Shown here in pieces: positions 38,609-46,095 of a DNA stretch of 64,000 bases (position 1 is the stretch's first letter; each line of letters opens with the position of its first letter). Both the position numbers and the translations under genes were made by a program. The DNA is from Campylobacter peloridis LMG 23910 (GTDB taxonomy: Bacteria > Campylobacterota > Campylobacteria > Campylobacterales > Campylobacteraceae), in NCBI RefSeq assembly GCF_000816785.1, contig NZ_CP007766.1, forward strand, positions 1-64,000, given 5' to 3'. Under the pieces are notes generated by a model. That model had not been told where the DNA came from, did not search any database, and saw only the letters and a program-made list of their open reading frames with translations.

Positions 38609-39417
38609 GTCAATTTTTTAAAAATTATGCTAAAGCAAAGATAAAGCATAAAACCAATACAAGCACTTGCTATAATACAAGCACCACTTGCAAGGTTATA
38701 ATAAAAACTTACAAAAAGCCCTATTAAGCAAAAACTTATGCTTAAAAGTGTTGATATTATCATCATTTGTCCGAGTTTTTTAGAAAATTTTTCAGCGATA
38801 AAAGCAGGTATGCTAAGCAAAGCTATCACTAAAACAAGCCCTACAACTTTAATGCTAATTACTATACAAAAAGCTAGCATTGCGATTAAAAGATAATGAA
38901 AAATATTGGTTTTAACCCCTCTTAAACTCGCAAATTCTTTATCAAAACTAAGAATTTCAAATTGACGATAAAAAAGTAAAATCAAAACAATAAAAACTAC
39001 ATCTATAAAGGTAAATAAGATTACATCTTGTGTTGGCACAGATAAAATACTACCAAATAAATATCCCATTAAATCATTATTATAACCAGGGCTTAAATCG
39101 ATAAAAATAATTCCCACAGCCATTCCAAAAGCCCATATAACCCCGACTATATTATCGCTTCTAAAGGGGTATTTTTGCACTAAAAATGCCACAAGTAAGG
39201 CTAAAAACAAAGTAAAAAGGCTTGTGCTAATTAATACAGGCAAACCAAAATAAAATGCTATACCAATGCCCCCAAAAGCCCCATGCGTTATACCACCAGC
39301 CATTGAAGTTAAGCGATTAATCATAATCAAAGTTCCCATAATCCCACACGCAATGCTAGTTAAAAATGCAGCTAAAAAAGCATTTTGTATAAAAGAACTA
39401 GATAAAAGCTCAAGCAT
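38605..39417 (-). CDS. znuB: Zinc ABC transporter permease ZnuB
   Basis: Membrane channel of a zinc (or manganese) importer. It is very hydrophobic, about eight helices in 270 residues, with the ABC-3 family features FLTSIACGIMGTLIMIN and GGITHGAFGGIGIAFYFG. The ATG at 39417 has AAGGA eight bases upstream; a GTG at 39432 is less likely. It overlaps znuC by eight bases. The order znuA-znuC-znuB agrees with Cj0143-Cj0141. Confidence 0.93.
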   Translation of the reverse strand: MLELLSSSFIQNAFLAAFLTSIACGIMGTLIMINRLTSMAGGITHGAFGGIGIAFYFGLPVLISTSLFTLFLALLVAFLVQKYPFRSDNIVGVIWAFGMAVGIIFIDLSPGYNNDLMGYLFGSILSVPTQDVILFTFIDVVFIVLILLFYRQFEILSFDKEFASLRGVKTNIFHYLLIAMLAFCIVISIKVVGLVLVIALLSIPAFIAEKFSKKLGQMMIISTLLSISFCLIGLFVSFYYNLASGACIIASACIGFMLYLCFSIIFKKLT

Positions 39418-40159
39418 GGTTTTTTCCTTCACAATAACACTGATCTAAGCTAAGTTCTACATCACAAAAATGAGAATGATTTTGACTTAAGTGTTTGAGT
39501 AAATGTGCCTTTTTTTCAGGGGTGTTTTCATGCAAAAATAATTCTTTGTTTAAATAGGCTATTTTATTTGCATAAGCTAAGCATACATTCAAATCATGGC
39601 AAATTACTATCACTCCAACCCCGCTTTCATGAAGTTTTTTCAAAAGTTCAAAAATTTGCACAGAGCCCTTTGTGTCTATGCTTGCGGTTGGCTCATCAAG
39701 AACTAAAAGTTTGCAATCACTTGCTAGGGCTCTTGCTATATAAACTCTTTGTCTTTGTCCGCCACTTAATTCATTGATTTTTTTGTCCCAAAAATTTCTC
39801 ATACCTACTTTTTCTAAGGCCGTTAAAGCTTTTTGGCGGTCTTTTTTTGTATAAAAGCCAAAGATTTTTTTATCCACTCTACCCATCATCACCACCTCTT
39901 GCACACGCACAGGAAAATTTGGGTTTGCTAGGGTATTTTGTGGGACATAGCCTATATCTTTTAAATTTATATTGCTAAAATGAATGCATTTTTGATTATT
40001 TAACAAACCCAATATAAGTTTTAAAAGTGTGGATTTTCCTCCACCATTTGGCCCTACTATGGCTAAAAAATCCTTGCTTTCATAGTTTAGATTGATATTT
40101 TTTAAAACCATATCTTGATTATAAAAAAAATTTAAATTTTTTATATCAATTTTTATCAT
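39410..40159 (-). CDS. znuC: Zinc ABC transporter ATP-binding protein ZnuC
   Basis: Supplies energy for zinc uptake. Walker A is GPNGGGKSTLL (about residues 36-46), the ABC signature is LSGGQRQRVYIARAL (about 133-147), and Walker B is LLVLDEPTASID. The 249 residues end in a His/Cys-rich tail (HSHFCDVELSLDQCYCEGKNHA, read with one break), which may bind metal and sense zinc. It shares ATGA with the end of znuA, so translation is coupled. Confidence 0.95.
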   Translation of the reverse strand: MIKIDIKNLNFFYNQDMVLKNINLNYESKDFLAIVGPNGGGKSTLLKLILGLLNNQKCIHFSNINLKDIGYVPQNTLANPNFPVRVQEVVMMGRVDKKIFGFYTKKDRQKALTALEKVGMRNFWDKKINELSGGQRQRVYIARALASDCKLLVLDEPTASIDTKGSVQIFELLKKLHESGVGVIVICHDLNVCLAYANKIAYLNKELFLHENTPEKKAHLLKHLSQNHSHFCDVELSLDQCYCEGKNHA

Positions 40160-40992
40160 TTTAATGCACTTGCTATATTTTTTGCATCTTCTAAAAGAGT
40201 ATTTTCAAAATCATAAGCTAAATGATCAAGTTCTATGATTTTAAGATTATGAGTAGATGCTATGGATTTTATAGTGTTGTTATTGGCTGCTTTTGGTATA
40301 AAAATAGTATTGATTTGCTCTTTTTTTATGAGCTTGGAAAGATTTTGCAAATCTTTTGGCTTAGGTTCTTTGCCTTCAAGCTCTATAGGAACTTGGATTA
40401 AATCATACCTTTTGGCAAAATACCCCCAAGAGGGATGATAAACTAAAAAATATCTGCTTTTAATATCTTTAAATACGCTTTGAATTTTTAAATTTAAAGC
40501 ATCAAGTTCTTTTAAAAAATTCTCTAAATTTTGCTCATAAAATGCTTTATTTTGAGGGTATTGTTCTATAAGAGCTAAGGCAGTATTTTTTGCCATGGTT
40601 TTTACTAAAAGTGGATCAAGCCATGTGTGAGGATCCATTCCATGATGATGGTGTCCTTCATGTGCATGCTCTTGCATAGGTAAAAGTTTGATATCTTTTT
40701 GCATAGAGATGATTTTAGTGTTTTTTAGTTCATCTTTTAGTTTTAAAATCCAAATTTTTTCAAATTCTAAATTGGCTGTAAAATAAATATCACTTTTTTC
40801 AAGTTTTAAAATTCCACTTGGTTTAAATTCAAAAGTATGCTCATTGGCATTAGGGGGTATGACTATATTAACATCTAGAGTATCTTTGGCTATTTTTTGC
40901 ACAAAATAAGCCTGAGGAGCTATGCTTACGCTAACTAAAGCTTTAGCATACAAACTTAAAAACGACAATAAACAAATCAATATGACTTTCAT
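40156..40992 (-). CDS. znuA: Zinc-binding periplasmic protein ZnuA
   Basis: Captures zinc and delivers it to ZnuBC. Signal peptide (first ~18 residues), then the cluster A-I fold with metal ligands His in NEHTFEF, HTW and the HPSWGY segment. A His-rich loop HAHEGHHHHGMDPHTW (about residues 112-127) is the mark of zinc rather than manganese binding proteins. It is 278 residues long. AAGGAG precedes the ATG. The operon is divergent from a methyltransferase gene with a TATAAT-rich gap between, where a Zur or Fur-like site would be expected; I could not define one. Confidence 0.95.
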   Translation of the reverse strand: MKVILICLLSFLSLYAKALVSVSIAPQAYFVQKIAKDTLDVNIVIPPNANEHTFEFKPSGILKLEKSDIYFTANLEFEKIWILKLKDELKNTKIISMQKDIKLLPMQEHAHEGHHHHGMDPHTWLDPLLVKTMAKNTALALIEQYPQNKAFYEQNLENFLKELDALNLKIQSVFKDIKSRYFLVYHPSWGYFAKRYDLIQVPIELEGKEPKPKDLQNLSKLIKKEQINTIFIPKAANNNTIKSIASTHNLKIIELDHLAYDFENTLLEDAKNIASALK

Positions 40993-41056
40993 AAGTTCTC
41001 CTTTTTTTTAAAAATGAAAAAATATTATATTATAATAAAAAAAACAAGGAGAAATT

Positions 41057-41755
41057 ATGAATTTATGGAATAAAAAAGCAAAAAGCTATGCAAGATATAG
41101 CTCTAATTTAAACGAAATTCAAAAAGCTACTTTTGCAAAACTTGGTTCTTTACAAGGGCAAGGTGTGGTAGATATAGGCTGTGGAAGTGGTGTTTGGACT
41201 TTGCATTTAGCACAAAAAGCAAAAAGCGTTTTAGGTGTAGATAGTTCTAATGCTATGCTTGAAATTTTGCAAGAAGATGCTAGAAAAAATAATATTAATA
41301 ATGTTAAAACTTTAAATTCAGATTTTGAAAATTTTTATAAAAACAATAATGCAAAATTTGACTTAGCATTTTTGAGTATGTCTCCGGCTTTGCAAAATGA
41401 AAAAGATTATAAAGCCTTTTTAAATTTAGCTTCTAAAAAAGTGTATTTAGGTTGGGCAAGTAGGCGTAAAAGTAGTTTTTTAGATCCTATATTTTTGCAT
41501 TTTAATACACATTTTAAAGGTTTTTATGAAGAGGATTTACAAAGCTTTTTAAATACACAAAATATCCCTTATGAGAGTGAAATTTTTAACGAAACTAGAG
41601 TGGTAAAAAGAGACAAAGAAAGTGCGATAGAAAATGCTTTGTGGCATTTGAGTATGAATGGCATTAATGCAAATAAACAAGAGCTAGAAAGCTTTGTAAA
41701 AGATGAGGTAGAAGAGATCATAGAAGCTAAGATAAAGCTTTTGATTATTGATTAA
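41057..41755 (+). CDS. Class I SAM-dependent methyltransferase
   Basis: A 232-residue protein with motif I VVDIGCGSGVWTLHLAQ (about residues 36-52) and an acidic motif II VLGVDSSNAML, followed by FDLAFLSMSPAL as motif IV. The N-terminal LWNKKAKSYARYSS resembles UbiE/BioC-type enzymes. Substrate unknown. Related to Cj0261c, which in C. jejuni lies next to pyrC as here. AAGGAG precedes the ATG. A TATAAT at 41031 is the probable -10 box. Confidence 0.88.
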   Translation: MNLWNKKAKSYARYSSNLNEIQKATFAKLGSLQGQGVVDIGCGSGVWTLHLAQKAKSVLGVDSSNAMLEILQEDARKNNINNVKTLNSDFENFYKNNNAKFDLAFLSMSPALQNEKDYKAFLNLASKKVYLGWASRRKSSFLDPIFLHFNTHFKGFYEEDLQSFLNTQNIPYESEIFNETRVVKRDKESAIENALWHLSMNGINANKQELESFVKDEVEEIIEAKIKLLIID

Positions 41756-41785
41756 ATTTCAAGGTTAAATTACCTTGAAATTTAA
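41752..41785. terminator. Bidirectional terminator between methyltransferase and pyrC
   Basis: TTAAATTTCAAGGT (41752-41765) pairs perfectly with ACCTTGAAATTTAA (41772-41785), a 14-bp stem with a six-base loop and A/T tracts on both sides. It contains the stop codons of both convergent genes. Confidence 0.85.
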
Positions 41786-42757
41786 ATTTTTTCCAGCCAT
41801 AAAAGGCACTACATCGCTGTATTTTTGTGGGACTTGCCATTTTTCTTTTTTTAAGTTTATGATTTTTTCTTTTTCAAAATTAAAATTATAAATTTTGCAA
41901 GCATTATCGCTGATAAATTTTTGTAAATTTTCTTCATTTGAGTTTTTTTCAAAAAGTTCAGCTAAGACAGGCAATATAACAGGCGCACTAAAAACTCCAG
42001 CCGCACAACCGCAGCATTCTTTAGTATGTATTGGATGTGGAGCACTATCACTTCCAAACATAGCTTTTTTATATCCACTAAAGGCAAGCTCACAAAGTGC
42101 GTCTTTGTCTTCATAGCGTTTTGCAATAGGTTTGCAAAATAAATGTGGATCCATTTTTCCACCTATTACATCATCAAGTGTTATCATTAAATGATGTAAA
42201 GTTATAGTTGCATATAAATTTTCATAATCTTTTAATAAATTGCATAAAGTCTTAGTGGTAATGTGCTCCATTATTATTTTTAATTTTGGAAAATTTTTAG
42301 CTAATTTTTCATATATTTTTGCAAAATTTGCTTCTCTATCCATCACAAAATCATTAGTTTCACCATGGACTAATAAAGGTATATTTAATTCACTCATAGC
42401 ATTTAAAGTAGGTTTTAATCTTTGTATATCAAAGCTTGAAATTCCATTATCTGAATTTGTAGTGATACCAGCAGGATAAAGTTTTATAGCAAAAATTTCA
42501 TTTTTTGCATTTTCTAAGAATTTTTCATCATATTCTTTAAAAAATAAAGTCATCAAAGGTATAAAATCTTCATTTTTACAAGCTTTTAAAACTCTTTGTT
42601 TATAAGCTTTTAAATCGTTTAAATTAGTCAAAGGAGTGATTAAATTTGGCATTATAACACCAGCTTTAAAATCTTTTGCACTAAATAAAGCTACAAATTC
42701 AAGCATTTTTTCATCGCGCAAATGCAAATGCATATCTAATGGATTTTTAATTTTCAT
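41765..42757 (-). CDS. pyrC: Dihydroorotase
   Basis: Cyclises carbamoyl aspartate to dihydroorotate in pyrimidine synthesis. Zinc ligands are in DMHLHLRD (about residues 7-14); the bridging Lys is in FAIKLYPAGITT, and HGE and EHITTKT supply further ligands, with the catalytic Asp in FGSDSAPH. It is 330 residues, the shorter E. coli-like type. Of the two starts in ATGATTATG, the second at 42757 is preferred because AGGAG abuts the first but is six bases from the second. It is the last gene of the eptC-dgkA-wHTH-pyrC set. Confidence 0.95.
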   Translation of the reverse strand: MKIKNPLDMHLHLRDEKMLEFVALFSAKDFKAGVIMPNLITPLTNLNDLKAYKQRVLKACKNEDFIPLMTLFFKEYDEKFLENAKNEIFAIKLYPAGITTNSDNGISSFDIQRLKPTLNAMSELNIPLLVHGETNDFVMDREANFAKIYEKLAKNFPKLKIIMEHITTKTLCNLLKDYENLYATITLHHLMITLDDVIGGKMDPHLFCKPIAKRYEDKDALCELAFSGYKKAMFGSDSAPHPIHTKECCGCAAGVFSAPVILPVLAELFEKNSNEENLQKFISDNACKIYNFNFEKEKIINLKKEKWQVPQKYSDVVPFMAGKNLNFKVI

Positions 42758-42766
42758 AATCATCTC

Positions 42767-42997
42767 CTATTTGAGTTTATATAAGCCGTTTTTGAGTTTT
42801 TCAAGTAAAGCTTTTTCTTCTAAAAATTTAAAGGTAGAAATGATGGTTGGCTTGCTGATGTTTAGTTGTTTAGAAAGCTCTTCGATATTTGCAAAGACAA
42901 AGCCATCATTATCTGCATTAAGGGCTAAAAATTCTAAAATTTCAAAGCGTTTTTTACCAAAAATTTTAATACATAGTGTTTTTACTTTATCATCCAT
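42767..42997 (-). CDS. 76-residue winged helix-turn-helix protein
   Basis: A small DNA-binding domain: helices in EILEFLALNADNDGF and the HTH NIEELSKQLNISKPTIISTF (about residues 37-56), followed by a short wing LEKLKNGLYKLK. It resembles RepL/MarR-type wHTH units without any sensor domain. Matches the position of Cj0258 between dgkA and pyrC in C. jejuni. It overlaps dgkA by 16 bases. Probably a regulator or structural DNA protein; target unknown. Confidence 0.8.
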   Translation of the reverse strand: MDDKVKTLCIKIFGKKRFEILEFLALNADNDGFVFANIEELSKQLNISKPTIISTFKFLEEKALLEKLKNGLYKLK

Positions 42998-43353
42998 GTT
43001 TTAACCAAATCAAAAAGAATAAAACTCCAAGTAATTATAGCCAAAAGCACGCTAAAAAACACCCCAGCACTTGCACAATCTTTAGCTTTTTTAGCTAAAA
43101 TGTGAAATTCGTTTGTGTAAAGATCTACACAAGCTTCTATGCTTGAATTTAGTGCTTCTACAATCAAAATTAACACCAAAACAAACACAAGCACAAAATG
43201 CTCTAAAAAACTCACAGGTAAAAATAAACTGATTAAAATCAAGGGTAAAATAATGGCAAATTCTATCCTAAATGCCATTTCATCTTTGAGCAAAAATTTA
43301 ATCCCACTTAAAGCATAACTTGCATTTTTAAATAAAGAATACTTTGGTTTCAT
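42982..43353 (-). CDS. dgkA: Diacylglycerol kinase
   Basis: Phosphorylates diacylglycerol at the inner membrane, recycling the by-product of phosphoethanolamine transfer. The 123-residue protein has three hydrophobic helices and the catalytic/metal segment EALNSSIEACVDLYTNEFH (about residues 68-86). The ATG at 43353 forms an ATGA overlap with the eptC stop. The link to EptC makes sense: EptC releases diacylglycerol when it transfers phosphoethanolamine from phosphatidylethanolamine. Confidence 0.95.
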   Translation of the reverse strand: MKPKYSLFKNASYALSGIKFLLKDEMAFRIEFAIILPLILISLFLPVSFLEHFVLVFVLVLILIVEALNSSIEACVDLYTNEFHILAKKAKDCASAGVFFSVLLAIITWSFILFDLVKTWMIK

Positions 43354-44885
43354 CAAGGATTTTCCTTTAAATTTTTGCTAAATATATCATAATTTGCTTC
43401 ATATTCTTTACTATTTACTCCAAAATATCCCAATAAACTTGAAAAAAGATTATCTTGGGAGAGTTTATAGTTTTTCTTAGTTTGTAATTCTTGGCTTAAT
43501 TTTTCATCTTTACTCCAAAATATCATTGGAATGTGTTTTTGATCTTTTGGGGCTATTAAATAAGGCATACCATGCAAATAAATTCCATTTTCACCCAAAC
43601 TTTCTCCATGATCGGATAAATATAGCAAAGAAGCTTCTTTGTTTGGATTTTGCTTGAGTAAATCTATAAGATTTTTGATGATAAAATCTGTATAAAGCAG
43701 AGTGTTATCATAGGTATTGGCAATTTGCTCATGAGTGCAAGTGTTTAGTTTGCTTGTATCGCAAGTTGGAGTAAATTTTTTAAATTCATTTGGATATCTT
43801 TTATAATAAGTTGGCCCATGAGAACCTTGTAAATGCACGATGATGATTTTGTTTGATTGGGTATTTTTAAGTTCTTCTTTTACAAGATTAAGCAAATCCT
43901 CATCATAATCTTTTGAGATTAATTGATGTTTTATGCGATCGCAGTTTCCTTTACAACCTCCTGAGTTATTTCCAAACCAAACGCTTTGCACTCCGACCTT
44001 TTGTAAAATATCTAAAACATTTTCTTCGTATAAGTTGTTATTAAAAGTAGCTCTTTTGTGTCTTGAAAACATACAAGGCAAACTTGTAGCAGTAGCAGTT
44101 CCGCACGAACTTACTTCGTTAAAATACACCAAATTAGGTATATTTTTAGTGTAGAAATTAGTATCATTTATGCTATATCCACCCAAAGAGTAATTACTAG
44201 CTCTTGCGGTTTCTCCTACTACTAAAATCATTAATTTAGATGCATTTGAATCTTTTAAACTAGCATCTTCTGAAATAATAGTAAGTTCTTTTTTACCCGC
44301 AAGTTTTTCTTTGATGTATTCTGCACTTGAGTAAATTGGATAAAATGGTAAATTATACATTCTAATGATATTATGTGATCTTAAAAAAGGTAAAAGTGTT
44401 TTTGAAACACAAAAAGCTAAGGTAAAGCAAAGTGCTAATGAACTAAAAAATAATATACTTTTTTTAAGTATATATCTTTGATAATCAATTTTTATAAAAA
44501 TAATTATTAAACTAGGTAAAAAAACAAAAGCTAGCATATAAAAAACAAAATAAAAATTAAAATAAGAAAAAAATTCTCTATTATCTGTTTGAACGACATT
44601 TTCTATCATGTGATTGTCGATTAAAACTCCATAATTACTTACAAAATAACTACATATGGCACAAGTACTGAGTAAAAAAATACTTAAAAATTTTGTGATG
44701 AAGGGAAAATAAACTAAAGACAAAACACTTAATACCAAGAAAAAATAAATTCCAAAAAAAACACTAAAAAGTAAGAAATTTTGATCTATTTTTTCATACA
44801 TAAAATTAAATAACTCAAAATTAAAAACCATGATAAAAACTGCGTTTAAAAGGGTAAATTTTGTCCATGTGAGTTTTAATTGCAT
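43353..44885 (-). CDS. eptC: Phosphoethanolamine transferase EptC
   Basis: Adds phosphoethanolamine to lipid A and other surface targets, in C. jejuni also the flagellar rod protein FlgG and N-glycans. Five N-terminal membrane helices (~10-170) are followed by a periplasmic sulfatase-like domain with the Thr nucleophile in VVGETARASNYSLGGY, the disulfide-rich SSCGTATATSLPC, and the metal ligands in LYLSDHGESLGENG and YLHGMPY. Length 510. AAAGGAT precedes the ATG. Cj0256-like. It leads the leftward operon. Confidence 0.94.
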   Translation of the reverse strand: MQLKLTWTKFTLLNAVFIMVFNFELFNFMYEKIDQNFLLFSVFFGIYFFLVLSVLSLVYFPFITKFLSIFLLSTCAICSYFVSNYGVLIDNHMIENVVQTDNREFFSYFNFYFVFYMLAFVFLPSLIIIFIKIDYQRYILKKSILFFSSLALCFTLAFCVSKTLLPFLRSHNIIRMYNLPFYPIYSSAEYIKEKLAGKKELTIISEDASLKDSNASKLMILVVGETARASNYSLGGYSINDTNFYTKNIPNLVYFNEVSSCGTATATSLPCMFSRHKRATFNNNLYEENVLDILQKVGVQSVWFGNNSGGCKGNCDRIKHQLISKDYDEDLLNLVKEELKNTQSNKIIIVHLQGSHGPTYYKRYPNEFKKFTPTCDTSKLNTCTHEQIANTYDNTLLYTDFIIKNLIDLLKQNPNKEASLLYLSDHGESLGENGIYLHGMPYLIAPKDQKHIPMIFWSKDEKLSQELQTKKNYKLSQDNLFSSLLGYFGVNSKEYEANYDIFSKNLKENP

Positions 44886-44991
44886 AGTGTATCCTTTAGT
44901 AATGAAAGTAAAAAACTTAGTCTATTTGAATAAAATTAATAAATAACATATAAAATAGCAATAATGATATTTAATTAAAAAGGTTTTTTTA

Positions 44992-45750
44992 ATGAAATTA
45001 CTTTCTTGGAATATAAATGGCTTAAGAGCTATTTGTGAAAAAAACGCACTTGATTGGATAGAAAAAGATAATATAGATTTTATAGGTTTTCAAGAAATAA
45101 AAGCACACGAAGATAAATTTCCTAAAAGAATTTATGAATATGATTTTAAGCATATGTATTTTAATAGTGCTAAAAGAGCCGGATATTCTGGCGTAATGAG
45201 TCTTTGTAATTTTGATTGTGAAGTAAAAAAGTGTGAATTTTTTGATGATGATGAAGGTAGAGTTTTAGAGCATAGATTTAAGAATGTAGTTTTGTTTAAT
45301 ATATATTTTCCAAATGGTCAAAAAGATGATGAACGCTTGAATTTTAAAATGAAATTTTATAATGATTTTTTAATTTACTTAGATAAATTATTAAAAGAAG
45401 GAAAAGAGATTATAATATGTGGCGATGTAAATACTGCACATCGTGAGATAGACTTAACTCATCCAAAAGCAAATGAAAAAACTTCGGGATTTTTGCCTAT
45501 TGAGCGTGCTTGGATAGATGAGCTTTTAAAATTAGGTTTTATAGATACTTTTAGATATATAAATGGCGATATAAAAGAAAAATATTCTTGGTGGAGCTAT
45601 AGAATGAAAGCAAGAGAAAGAAATGTAGGCTGGAGAATTGATTATTTTTTCATATCAAATAATTTAAAAGACAAATTAAAAAATGCTTTTATAAAAGATG
45701 ATATTTTTGGTTCTGATCATGCTCCAGTAGGTATAGAAATAGATATTTAA
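44992..45750 (+). CDS. xth: Exodeoxyribonuclease III / AP endonuclease
   Basis: Cuts DNA at abasic sites and trims 3' ends in base excision repair. All EEP-family motifs are present: SWNINGLRA, FQEIKAHEDKF with the metal-binding Glu, ICGDVNTAHREIDL, WWSYRMKARERNVGWRIDYFF, and the C-terminal GSDHAPVGIEI. Length 252. AAAAAGG lies just above the ATG. It diverges from eptC, as Cj0255 does from Cj0256. Confidence 0.97.
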   Translation: MKLLSWNINGLRAICEKNALDWIEKDNIDFIGFQEIKAHEDKFPKRIYEYDFKHMYFNSAKRAGYSGVMSLCNFDCEVKKCEFFDDDEGRVLEHRFKNVVLFNIYFPNGQKDDERLNFKMKFYNDFLIYLDKLLKEGKEIIICGDVNTAHREIDLTHPKANEKTSGFLPIERAWIDELLKLGFIDTFRYINGDIKEKYSWWSYRMKARERNVGWRIDYFFISNNLKDKLKNAFIKDDIFGSDHAPVGIEIDI

Positions 45751-45868
45751 AAATAAACGCTTTAATACATTTTCAAAGTCTACTAATTTGGCTTTGTTTT
45801 TGTATTTTTAGCCGAATTTGCTCTTAAAATTTAAAGATAAATTAAGTATTTATTAAGCAATAAAACTA

Positions 45869-45874
45869 TATAAT
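45869..45874 (+). promoter_or_regulatory. Probable -10 box of tRNA-Glu
   Basis: Perfect TATAAT 16 bases before the tRNA, preceded by AT-rich sequence with no clear -35. Confidence 0.6.
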
Positions 45875-45889
45875 CCAAATTTTATTTAT

Positions 45890-45964
45890 GGCCCATTCGT
45901 CTAGCGGTTAGGACATCGCCCTTTCACGGCGGTAACACGAGTTCGAGTCTCGTATGGGTCACCA
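45890..45964 (+). tRNA. tRNA-Glu (anticodon TTC)
   Basis: A complete cloverleaf with acceptor GGCCCAT pairing with ATGGGTC, anticodon loop CTTTCAC giving TTC (45923-45925), T-arm GTTCGAGTC, and an encoded CCA end. It sits alone in the 345-base gap between xth and nrdD. The remaining part up to 46095 holds AT-rich sequence with a weak AAGTTT/AAACTT stem near 46020; no other gene is seen. Confidence 0.97.
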
Positions 45965-46095
45965 CTACTTTTTATCAATCCACACTATTTTTGTATGATT
46001 ATTTTTTAAGCTTTTCATCAAGTTTTTGTAATAAACTTACCCTTATCAAAGTGCTATTTTCTAGTATTTAGAGATTATTTTTTAGGAAAATTTCC

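Noticed and set aside
40993-41056. Fur or Zur box between znuA and the methyltransferase gene
   Set aside because: The AT-rich TATTATATTATAATA string is only weakly palindromic and is better explained as a -10 region.
45890-45964. Attachment site at tRNA-Glu
   Set aside because: No repeat of the tRNA 3' end and no integrase nearby.
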